From Actinomycetota bacterium (GTDB lineage: Bacteria > Actinomycetota > Actinomycetes > Mycobacteriales > Mycobacteriaceae), in NCBI GenBank assembly GCA_005789055.1, contig SYAA01000112.1:1-5522 (forward strand): a stretch of DNA of 5,522 nucleotides. Direction: 5' to 3'. Position numbers and translations under genes: made by a program. This document shows positions 1 through 5,402 of the stretch, one piece after another; the stretch's first letter is position 1; every line of letters starts with the position of its first letter. The notes below the pieces were generated by a model. That model did not search any database. It was not told the DNA's origin and saw only the letters and a list, made by a program, of their open reading frames with translations.

Positions 1-540
1 AGGTGGCTCCCCGACGTTCTCCACCAGGCGAGATAGCCGTCGACGGCCGCCGATCCGCAGGGCCGGGTGAGCGCCCCGGGTACCGATCAGAGTCGGGGCG
101 ATACCCACCCGCATCAGGGCCGAAGCCAGCGGCGAATGGGTGTCGGGTGCATGCGGGTCCAAGCCCAGCAGGTAGCGGTCGGCATCAGGGGTGCCAGCCG
201 CCAGCGTCCAGGCCCGCAATTCGCGGGGACCCGGCAGCCAGTGCGGCGGGACCGTCTTGACCGCACCGCGGGTCCAGTCTGCGGCGATGCCGAGCAGTCG
301 GGCGTCAACCGCTGTGCGCACCAGGGGGTTGTCCTCCTCGGTCCGGGACGTCTCGGCCTGCAGGCCGGCCGCGGCCATCATGTCGGCCAATGCGGCGGCC
401 CGCCACGGGGCCTCGACTACCACCGAGAGCCTGGCTCCCTCCCCGACCGTCACCACCTGGCCGGCCGCCGCGAGCACCCCGGCGAGATCGGTGACCGCGG
501 GGGGCACCGCCTCGGCAGAGAAGAACGACAGCTGGCTCAC
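1..540 (-). CDS. Conserved mycobacterial hypothetical protein, Rv3647c-like (3' end outside window)
   Basis: The function is not known to me. The frame is open for 180 codons from a GTG at 540-538 and runs off the left edge without a stop, so the C-terminus is missing; from memory the M. tuberculosis homologue is about 190 residues, so little is lost. The protein starts VSQLSFFSAEAVPPAV and has an alanine-rich first half. Its best-defined part is the second half: WTRGAVKTVPPHWLPGPREL (about 89-108), DPHAPDTHSPLASALMRVGI (about 128-147) and LVENVGEPP (172-180). I see no signal peptide, membrane segment or catalytic signature. The start is well fixed: the next in-frame upstream stop is a TAG about 40 bases away with no ATG, GTG or TTG between, and there is no Shine-Dalgarno sequence, in line with leaderless translation. 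It lies downstream of cspA on the same strand, as in M. tuberculosis, where topA follows. Family identity is inferred from sequence memory and synteny. Confidence 0.87.
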   Translation of the reverse strand, partial: MSQLSFFSAEAVPPAVTDLAGVLAAAGQVVTVGEGARLSVVVEAPWRAAALADMMAAAGLQAETSRTEEDNPLVRTAVDARLLGIAADWTRGAVKTVPPHWLPGPRELRAWTLAAGTPDADRYLLGLDPHAPDTHSPLASALMRVGIAPTLIGTRGAHPALRIGGRRRLSRLVENVGEPP

Positions 541-546
541 GATTCG

Positions 547-574
547 ACAGTAGGGCAGCCGATGGCACTGTCCG
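547..574 (-). promoter_or_regulatory. Predicted SigA-type promoter giving a leaderless transcript of the Rv3647c-like gene
   Basis: On the minus strand a TACTGT hexamer (552-547) fits the mycobacterial -10 consensus TANNNT. It is followed by exactly six bases (CGAATC) and then the GTG start at 540. A -10 element normally ends at -7, so transcription would begin on the G of the start codon. A weak -35 match, CGGACA (574-569), lies 16 bases upstream. No Shine-Dalgarno sequence precedes the GTG. Leaderless mRNAs starting on ATG or GTG are common in mycobacteria. Confidence 0.6.
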
Positions 575-610
575 CGCTACCGGGCCCATCCGGCACCACC
601 GGAAACGACA

Positions 611-651
611 GCACCCCCTCGAGGCCCGGCGTCCGGGCACCGCGGGGGTGC
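611..651 (-). terminator. Strong two-part hairpin downstream of cspA, probable terminator
   Basis: An outer perfect 8-bp stem, GCACCCCC (611-618) with GGGGGTGC (644-651), encloses a 5+5-base internal loop and an inner 6-bp stem, GCCCGG (624-629) with CCGGGC (633-638), closed by a 3-base loop. It lies about 43 bases beyond the cspA stop and upstream of the promoter proposed for the next gene, which suits a cspA transcription terminator. There is no clear U tract, only a TGTCGTTTCC stretch after the stem on the minus strand. This is often seen for mycobacterial hairpins, and activity is not certain. Confidence 0.55.
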
Positions 652-656
652 TCGTC

Positions 657-701
657 AGAGTCGGTGTCTTTACAGACGGAGAGTCGACGTCTTTCAGACG
701 G
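657..701. repeat. Imperfect 22/23-bp tandem repeat with small hairpins, spanning the cspA stop codon
   Basis: Unit 1 (657-679, 23 bases) and unit 2 (680-701, 22 bases) lie head to tail. They share AGAGTCG, GTCTTT and CAGACGG, and differ at two adjacent bases plus one extra A in unit 1. Each unit contains its own small stem: GTCT/AGAC at 666-677 in unit 1 and CGTCT/AGACG at 688-700 in unit 2. The cspA stop (TGA, 696-694) falls within the second hairpin. It may contribute to mRNA 3'-end structure or may be a recent duplication. Confidence 0.6.
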
Positions 702-897
702 CGCGAACGCCGGTGGCCTGGGGCCCCTTGGGGCTTTGGCCTACCTCAAACTCCACCTTCTGGTTCTCCTCCAGGGTGCGGAAGCCCGAACCCTGAATCT
801 CCGTGTAGTGGACGAAAACATCGGCGGAGCCGTCCTCCGGAGCGATGAAGCCGAAGCCCTTCTCCGCGTTGAACCACTTCACAGTTCCCTGTGGCAT
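694..897 (-). CDS. cspA: Cold-shock protein CspA
   Basis: This encodes a 67-residue cytoplasmic single-stranded nucleic-acid-binding protein of the cold-shock domain family, an RNA chaperone that melts or protects mRNA structure. The whole protein is one cold-shock domain of the usual length. The N-terminus [18 protein letters not shown] carries RNP1 (KGFGFI, 13-18) and DVFVHY (26-31) is RNP2; the aromatic residues W8, F15, F17, F28, H30 and Y31 form the binding face. It ends [13 protein letters not shown]. The ATG at 897-895 is preceded by a purine-rich site, AAGAAGGAAAG (916-906), and MPQGTVKWF is the canonical start of mycobacterial CspA, so longer upstream frames are rejected. It is divergent from the helicase gene and separated from the Rv3647c-like gene by a hairpin, so it is probably transcribed alone. 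A long 5' leader is predicted. Orthology to Rv3648c is supported by near-identity from memory and by position. Confidence 0.96.
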   Translation of the reverse strand: MPQGTVKWFNAEKGFGFIAPEDGSADVFVHYTEIQGSGFRTLEENQKVEFEVGQSPKGPQATGVRAV

Positions 898-1102
898 TTT
901 TCGTACTTTCCTTCTTTTCCGGGAGCGATCTACCCATGTTCGACGTAGACCGGGCCGGTTGAGACCGCCATCCTTCTTGGATGTGCCGGAAAGAACCCCG
1001 GCGCAGACCCTCGCAGGAACCGCGACCGCAACGTCGATCCTGCGAAGCGCCAAACACGAACACAGAAGCTGCGACCGACCCAATCCAATCACGTTCGGCG
1101 GA
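898..1102 (-). promoter_or_regulatory. Predicted long structured 5' leader of cspA
   Basis: If transcription starts near 1102, the cspA mRNA has an untranslated leader of about 205 bases, in keeping with the long leaders known for cold-shock mRNAs in other bacteria. On the minus strand, TTCTTTCCGG (995-986) can pair with CCGGAAAAGAA (922-912) with one bulged A. This would cover the upstream part of the ribosome-binding site AAGAAGGAAAG. A small hairpin (CATCC 969-973 with GGATG 979-983) lies inside the enclosed loop. The pairing is visible in the sequence; regulation through it is inference. Confidence 0.4.
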
Positions 1103-1108
1103 GTTAGG

Positions 1109-1136
1109 ACAGTATCGGCGACAATTCGGGCGTCAG
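1109..1136 (-). promoter_or_regulatory. Candidate cspA promoter
   Basis: On the minus strand, CTGACG (1136-1131) resembles the TTGACN -35 element. It is followed after a 16-base spacer by TACTGT (1114-1109), which matches the mycobacterial -10 TANNNT; a start near 1102 would follow. It is the only TANNNT on the minus strand in this intergenic region that I found. The divergent helicase gene has no clear TANNNT of its own. The overlapping plus-strand CAGTAT (1110-1115) is the nearest candidate, which would make the two promoters share bases. Confidence 0.4.
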
Positions 1137-1152
1137 ACTCGAGGCGGAACCG

Positions 1153-1161
1153 AAGGGGGGG
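1153..1161 (+). promoter_or_regulatory. Ribosome-binding site of the helicase gene, with seven consecutive G
   Basis: AAGGGGGGG precedes two adjacent GTG codons (1168 and 1171), with six and nine bases between. Because of the G run several registers can pair with the 16S anti-Shine-Dalgarno sequence, so the site does not discriminate between the two starts. Confidence 0.55.
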
Positions 1162-1167
1162 ACGAAC

Positions 1168-3498
1168 GTGGTGAGTTTCGGCAGCGAGTTGCTGGCCGCC
1201 GTGTGCGGCGAGGCCGACCCCGCAGTGGGCGCCTCGCTGCGTCACGTCACTGAGATGCCCGCGCGCCGCGCCGAGTCGCGCGACTGGCCGTCCTGGGCCG
1301 GAACCGATCTGCTCGACGCTCTGCGCGACCGGGGCATCACCGCCGCGTGGTCCCACCAAGTCCAGGCCGCCGAACTCGCCCACTCCGGTCGCGACGTGGT
1401 GATCAGCACCGGTACCGCGTCCGGCAAGTCGCTGGCGTTCCAGTTGCCGATCATGGACGCTCTGGCCGGCGATCCCCGAGCCAGGGCACTGTATCTGTCA
1501 CCGACGAAAGCACTCGGCCATGATCAGTTGCGCTGCGCGCACGCTCTGAGCGCCGCGGTGCCCCGCCTCGGTGACGTCGCGCCGAGTGCGTACGACGGCG
1601 ACACCGGCCCCGAGGTCCGCCGCTTCGCGCGTGAGCGTTCCCGCTGGCTGTTCTCCAACCCGGACATGATCCACGTATCAATGCTGCGCAATCACGCCCG
1701 CTGGGCGGTCTTCCTGCGCGGACTCCGCTATATCGTGGTCGACGAATGCCATTACTACCGAGGTGTTTTCGGTTCGAATGTGGCAATGATCCTGCGACGG
1801 CTGCTGCGACTGTGCGACCGATACCGCTCCCCTGGTTCAGCCGCGACGACCGTGATCTTCGCCAGCGCCACCACAGCCGCACCGGGCGCTACTGCAGCCG
1901 AGCTGATCGGGCGGCCCGTCGAGGAGGTCGTGGTCGACGGATCACCGCAGGGAGCGCGCACGATCGCGTTGTGGGAACCCGCGTTGCGGACCGATCTGCG
2001 CGGTGAGAACGGTGCGCCGGTGCGCCGTTCCGCGGGTGCCGATGCGGCCCGCATGTTGGCCGACCTGGTGGCGCAGGGCGCACGGACGCTGGCCTTCGTG
2101 CGATCGCGGCGGGGGGCAGAACTGATCGCACTCGCCGCCCGAGCGCGGCTGGAGGACATCGCGCCGCACCTGCGGGACACCGTGACCTCCTACCGCGCCG
2201 GCTATCTCGCCGAGGACCGCCGCGCGATCGAACGGGCGCTGGCCGAAGGTGCGGTGCGCGGACTGGCCACCACCAACGCCCTGGAATTGGGTATCGACAT
2301 CGCCGGGTTGGACGCTGTGCTGCTGGCAGGATTTCCGGGCACCGTCGCCTCGTTCTGGCAGCAGGCCGGTCGGTGCGGGCGGCGCGGACAGGGCGCGCTG
2401 GTCGTTCTGGTCGCCCGGGATGACCCGCTGGACACCTACCTGGTTCACCACCCAGAGGCGCTACTCGGCAAGCCCGTCGAGCGGGTGGTGATCGACCCGA
2501 CCAACCCCTACGTCGTCGGTCCGCAGTTGCTCTGCGCTGCAACTGAACTGCCCCTCACAGAGCAGGAGGTGCGGGCATGGAACGCCGAGCCGGTGGTCGC
2601 CGCACTGGTCGACGACGGATCGTTACGACGCCGCGGCGGTCGGTACTTTCCGGCCGCCGGAGCAGACCCACACGACACCGTCGACATCCGCGGCACAGTC
2701 GGCGGAAGTGTTGCGATCGTCGAAGCCGGTACCGGTCGGATACTGGGAAGCACCGAGGCCGCTCGGGCGCCGGCGACCGTGCACCCCGGGGCGGTCTATC
2801 TGCACCAGGGCGAAAGTTATCTGGTTGACTCACTCAACCTCGAGGACAGAGTGGCATTCGTCCATGCCGAGGATCCCGGGTACGCGACGTACCCCAGGGA
2901 GATCACCGACATCACCGTGACGGGCACCGGCGAACGTGCCGGATACGGCGCGGTGACACTGGGCCTGGTTCCGGTATCGGTCACCCACCAGGTGATCGGT
3001 TTCCTCCGCCGGTCACCTTCCGGCGAAGTGATCGACTTCGTGGAACTGGAGATGCCCGAACAGAGCCTGGCGACCACTGCGGTGATGTACACCGTTACGT
3101 CAGACGCCCTGCTGCACAACGGGATCGAACCAGCTCGAATACCGGGTGCTCTGCACGCCGCCGAGCATGCGGCGATCGGCCTGCTTCCCCTGGTCGCGAG
3201 TTGTGATCGGGGGGACATCGGCGGAGTCTCCACCGCTGTGGGCGAGGACGGCCTGCCGACGGTGTTCGTCTACGACGGTCACCCCGGCGGTGCCGGTTTC
3301 GCCGAACGCGGTTACCGCCTGGCCGCCACCTGGCTGCGGGCGACACTGCAGGCGATCGAAGCGTGTGAATGCCCGCGAGGTTGCCCGTCCTGCGTGCAGT
3401 CACCTAAATGCGGAAACGGAAACGATCCGCTCGACAAGGCCGGTGCCGCCGACGTCTTACGGTCGGTGCTGGCCCACTTGTCCGCAGGCCAGCACTGA
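1168..3498 (+). CDS. sftH: Superfamily II DNA helicase of the SftH/MrfA/Hrq1 clade with C-terminal zinc-type cysteine cluster
   Basis: This encodes a 776-residue ATP-dependent DNA helicase. Family members (M. smegmatis SftH, B. subtilis MrfA, fungal Hrq1) are 3'-to-5' translocases, and MrfA and Hrq1 act in DNA damage repair. Motifs in order: WSHQ (61-64); Walker A TGTASGKS (81-88); Ia SPTKAL (111-116); SNPDMIH (163-169); Walker B DECH (192-195); SAT (233-235); IV FVRSR (310-314); [13 protein letters not shown] (367-378); [14 protein letters not shown] (398-409). The C-terminal DUF1998-type module has HAAEHA (663-668), CDRGDIGG (679-686), [11 protein letters not shown] (703-713) and a cysteine cluster at C733, C735, C739, C742 and C748, four of which should bind zinc. 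All catalytic motifs look intact and the length is typical. GTG 1168 and GTG 1171 are both possible starts; a purine run, AAGGGGGGG (1153-1161), serves either. It is divergent from cspA, as in M. tuberculosis (Rv3649). The symbol is by family resemblance. Confidence 0.93.
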   Translation: MVSFGSELLAAVCGEADPAVGASLRHVTEMPARRAESRDWPSWAGTDLLDALRDRGITAAWSHQVQAAELAHSGRDVVISTGTASGKSLAFQLPIMDALAGDPRARALYLSPTKALGHDQLRCAHALSAAVPRLGDVAPSAYDGDTGPEVRRFARERSRWLFSNPDMIHVSMLRNHARWAVFLRGLRYIVVDECHYYRGVFGSNVAMILRRLLRLCDRYRSPGSAATTVIFASATTAAPGATAAELIGRPVEEVVVDGSPQGARTIALWEPALRTDLRGENGAPVRRSAGADAARMLADLVAQGARTLAFVRSRRGAELIALAARARLEDIAPHLRDTVTSYRAGYLAEDRRAIERALAEGAVRGLATTNALELGIDIAGLDAVLLAGFPGTVASFWQQAGRCGRRGQGALVVLVARDDPLDTYLVHHPEALLGKPVERVVIDPTNPYVVGPQLLCAATELPLTEQEVRAWNAEPVVAALVDDGSLRRRGGRYFPAAGADPHDTVDIRGTVGGSVAIVEAGTGRILGSTEAARAPATVHPGAVYLHQGESYLVDSLNLEDRVAFVHAEDPGYATYPREITDITVTGTGERAGYGAVTLGLVPVSVTHQVIGFLRRSPSGEVIDFVELEMPEQSLATTAVMYTVTSDALLHNGIEPARIPGALHAAEHAAIGLLPLVASCDRGDIGGVSTAVGEDGLPTVFVYDGHPGGAGFAERGYRLAATWLRATLQAIEACECPRGCPSCVQSPKCGNGNDPLDKAGAADVLRSVLAHLSAGQH

Positions 3499-3720
3499 CC
3501 CGGTCCCCGACCAACCCCTCGAGCGGCCGACGGCCAAGACTTCGTATCAATCCGTGAGTACAGCGCCGACAACGATCGGACAACGCGATCCGCGCGGCAG
3601 AACCCTCAGGTCTGCCAGCAAACCCTACGCCGCGGATAACGCGGCGGCAAGCGATGGGGTCGGCGTCACTGCAAGGCCGACACCGTCCCGGATGTCAGAG
3701 CACGCCGTTAGAATTTCGCC
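3499..3720. other. Intergenic region between the helicase and sensor-protein genes, with one hairpin
   Basis: I see no credible gene in these 222 bases. A 7-bp perfect stem, CGCCGCG (3628-3634) and CGCGGCG (3640-3646), with loop GATAA could end helicase transcription, although it lacks a U tract and lies 130 bases beyond the stop. A second inverted repeat, GTCGGC (3659-3664) and GCCGAC (3676-3681), is centred about 50 bases upstream of the next start and could be an operator or chance. In M. tuberculosis the gene PE33 (Rv3650) occupies the equivalent interval; no trace of a PE gene is visible here. Confidence 0.5.
3709..3714 (+). promoter_or_regulatory. Predicted -10 element giving a leaderless transcript of the Rv3651-like gene
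   Basis: TAGAAT matches TANNNT and is followed by exactly six bases (TTCGCC) before the GTG at 3721. This puts the expected transcription start on the first base of the start codon. The upstream bases contain no Shine-Dalgarno-like purine run, and no convincing -35 element is visible, as is common for mycobacterial SigA promoters. The geometry equals that seen upstream of the Rv3647c-like gene. Confidence 0.65.
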
Positions 3721-4746
3721 GTGACACAGGGCTGGTTGCTGGTGGAGACTCTCGGTGACCAACCTGTCGTCGTCGCCCAGGGTCGGCAAATGAAGAATTT
3801 CGTTCCGCTGGCGGGTTTTTTGCGCCGCAATCCGAACCTGGCCGCCATCGCGACCGCGATCGCCGAGACCGTCGCAAGCGGACAGGGCCTGGTCAGTATC
3901 ACGCCCAAAACCAATCGGGTGATCCGCACCGAACCGGTGACCATGACCGGCGGCCACATCCACGGGGTGCACGTCTGGTGCGGCCCGCCCGACGATGAGC
4001 CGCCCGAGCGCCCACTTCCCGGCCCGCTGCTGTGGGACTTCACCCTGGGCGAGTCCAGCGGAAGCGTCCAATATCTGATCAATGCCGGCATGGACCCGGC
4101 CACGGAGCCGACCACGGGCCGCAGTTTCGTTGACGATATTCCCAGCCGCAGCCTCAATCGTGACGAGGCGAACGTGCTGGCACAGACCCTCGACGCGGCC
4201 CCCGACCGAACCTATTGCGCGACATGGGAATTCACCGATAAACAGGGCGGCTTCCGCCGAGTGGGTTTCGTGGTTCGCACTGCCATGCAATCCATGGAAG
4301 ATGGCAGCGAGCACCTGATCGCCCGGGCGATGAACCTCGTCGATGAGGTGTGGGCCGCACCGCCGGGGCCCGAGCACCTGGCGCAGCGGGTCCTGAACGG
4401 TCTGGCCGAGCCAGGCGTGTACCGGCTTCTGATCGACCTGAACACCTGGATGCCTCTGAAGTGGCTCGATGATCCCTGCCCGTTTTTCGACTGGCGATCC
4501 GGCGCGGGGATGCACCCCGATGATCGCTCGGACTACTCCGAACGAATGACCGAAGAACTTCAGTCCGGCTCGACAAGTGCGGTCCTGCGACTGCCCGGCA
4601 ACGACGGCGCCGACTGGGTCCCCTTGCACGTCACCATCAACCGGATGGAACTGGACACCGGCGTCTTTGCCGGCCTGGTGACGGTGCGCCAGCCCACCGA
4701 GAACGAACTCGGCGAACACCGTCGCGGCCACGCCGGCGGTCCCTAA
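3721..4746 (+). CDS. Sensor-domain-only protein, Rv3651-like (GAF/PAS domains)
   Basis: This encodes a 341-residue soluble protein close in length and sequence to M. tuberculosis Rv3651. The crystal structure of that protein showed one GAF and two PAS domains and no effector domain, and it was proposed to be a signal-integrating scaffold; the ligand and partners are unknown. Three blocks can be made out: residues 1-88, a proline-rich linker (about 89-102, with PPDDEPPERPLPGP), 103-211, a short linker APPGPEH, and about 220-325. The last block contains HPDDRSDYSERMTEELQSG (265-283), a typical PAS-type helix and turn. There are no transmembrane segments, signal peptide, kinase, cyclase or DNA-binding motifs. 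The start MTQGWLLVETLGD is a GTG directly after a -10-like element, so translation is probably leaderless. It follows the helicase by 222 bases, probably under its own promoter, and its TAA overlaps the stop of the convergent pilus gene. Domain borders are my estimate. Confidence 0.9.
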   Translation: MTQGWLLVETLGDQPVVVAQGRQMKNFVPLAGFLRRNPNLAAIATAIAETVASGQGLVSITPKTNRVIRTEPVTMTGGHIHGVHVWCGPPDDEPPERPLPGPLLWDFTLGESSGSVQYLINAGMDPATEPTTGRSFVDDIPSRSLNRDEANVLAQTLDAAPDRTYCATWEFTDKQGGFRRVGFVVRTAMQSMEDGSEHLIARAMNLVDEVWAAPPGPEHLAQRVLNGLAEPGVYRLLIDLNTWMPLKWLDDPCPFFDWRSGAGMHPDDRSDYSERMTEELQSGSTSAVLRLPGNDGADWVPLHVTINRMELDTGVFAGLVTVRQPTENELGEHRRGHAGGP

Positions 4747-5060
4747 CCCGCCGAGGACGGGCCGGCGCGCGCCGAGGCGCGCGCCACGCCCCCGAGCCGA
4801 CCATTCATCCGGACCGCTGTCGTCACCACAATGTCGAGCTGCTCGACATCGCACTGCGTCAACGCCGCCCCCATGGCGGCGGCGAGTCGGCGGGCCTGCC
4901 CGCAGGCGGCCTCCGGTCCGAGGGGCAACCGGGCGGCGGCTGCCAGCGCCGCCAGATCAGCCGACGTCTGCGCGCGGTGCCGCGCCAGCGCCGCGGTTCC
5001 GATCATGATTGCGCCGGCACTGCCGGTCACCACGATGGCGACCAGGGCTGCGGCCAGCAC
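4743..5060 (-). CDS. Rv3654c-family TadE-like pilus/secretion protein
   Basis: This encodes a small membrane-anchored or secreted protein, the last gene of a Flp/Tad-type operon. In M. tuberculosis Rv3654c and its neighbour Rv3655c have been reported as secreted proteins that dampen macrophage apoptosis; the role here is not known. From the GTG at 5060-5058 it has 105 residues: a hydrophobic segment (about 1-25), then the family block ARHRAQTSADLAALAAAARL (26-45), two cysteines (C53, C70) that might pair, and a basic, alanine-rich tail. This GTG has a GGAG (5072-5069) eight bases upstream and starts 20 bases after the TadE-like stop. A later ATG (5006) would remove most of the hydrophobic segment. 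The prepilin-like stretch DDTGAATVL lies partly upstream of this GTG in the same frame, with no start codon near it, so the true N-terminus is uncertain. Its TAG (4745-4743) overlaps the TAA of the convergent gene. Confidence 0.75.
   Translation of the reverse strand: MLAAALVAIVVTGSAGAIMIGTAALARHRAQTSADLAALAAAARLPLGPEAACGQARRLAAAMGAALTQCDVEQLDIVVTTAVRMNGRLGGVARASARAGPSSAG
4764..4785. terminator. Perfect GC hairpin at the convergent gene junction, possible bidirectional terminator
   Basis: GGCGCGCGCC occurs at 4764-4773 and again at 4776-4785, separated by GA. Because the decamer is its own reverse complement, the two copies are both direct and inverted repeats and can form a 10-bp GC stem with a tight 2-base loop (in practice a few closing pairs would open). 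It begins 18 bases beyond the TAA of the sensor gene and lies inside the 3' coding end of the minus-strand gene. No U tract follows on either strand, so termination is inference. Confidence 0.4.
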
Positions 5061-5079
5061 GGTGGCGGCTCCGGTGTCA

Positions 5080-5399
5080 TCAGCGACCGGTCTCGGTAAG
5101 GGAGATGGCTTCCCCGACGATGACCACCCCGGGCAGCATTGGCGAATGGCTGCTGACCCTGGCGACCACGTACCCGCCGTCGCGGCGGAGATCAATCGAC
5201 GCTCCCGCCGGGATGAGACCGGCCGCCGTCGCGGCAGGGACTGGATCGCCGCGCGCCGCCAACCGCGCCGCCTCCCGCGCGGCGTCGAGGCAACGTATCT
5301 GGAGCGAGACCGCGACGAGGCCCGCACAACACAGCACCAGAACGGCCACCAGGGTGGCGATGGCCAGCGCGGCCTCGACGGTGCCGAACCCGCCGTCAC
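5080..5399 (-). CDS. TadE-like minor pilin (Rv3655c family), apparent frameshift near the start
   Basis: This is a TadE-family minor pilin, a bitopic membrane protein processed by prepilin peptidase and part of a Flp/Tad pilus or secretion apparatus. In the frame ending at TGA 5082-5080 the protein reads GFGTVEAALAIA, a hydrophobic helix, then QIRCLDAAREAARLAARGD and a C-terminal strand-rich part ending AISLTETGR. G|FGTVE with glutamate at +5 is the prepilin-peptidase cleavage pattern, so this upstream part must be translated. That frame has no ATG, GTG or TTG between the right window edge and GTG 5349, which lies inside the helix. The natural start is GTG 5399, two codons' width from the pilin TAA, with AGGG (5411-5408) eight bases upstream, but it is one base out of frame. 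Adding one G to the GGG at 5391-5389 gives M-T-A-G-F-G-T-V-E. I treat it as a gene with a one-base deletion or sequencing error; the strict in-frame piece is 5080-5349. Confidence 0.72.
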
Positions 5400-5402
5400 C
5401 GG

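Noticed and set aside
67..948. 293-codon plus-strand open frame across the left part of the window
   Set aside because: It lies antisense to the Rv3647c-like gene and cspA, both recognisable proteins; its translation is low-complexity and arginine/glycine-rich, typical of an off-frame reading in GC-rich DNA.
694..1383. 229-codon minus-strand frame containing CspA with a long N-terminal extension
   Set aside because: The extension runs through the divergent promoter region into the helicase gene. CspA begins at the canonical MPQGTVKWF with its own ribosome-binding site.
1889..2542. 217-codon minus-strand frame inside the helicase gene
   Set aside because: It is opposite conserved helicase motifs IV to VI and consists mainly of arginine, proline and alanine.
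3659..3681. Inverted repeat GTCGGC/GCCGAC as an operator for the sensor gene
   Set aside because: A six-base repeat with an 11-base gap is expected by chance in GC-rich DNA; noted under the intergenic entry only.
3625..4854. 409-codon minus-strand open frame opposite the sensor gene
   Set aside because: The plus strand encodes a protein matching Rv3651 with a clear promoter. The minus-strand translation has no recognisable motif and is a GC-rich shadow.
5078..5080. ATG overlapping the TadE-like stop (TGATG) as start of the next gene
   Set aside because: It opens a third frame that gives a proline/tryptophan-rich nonsense product instead of the Rv3654c-like protein.
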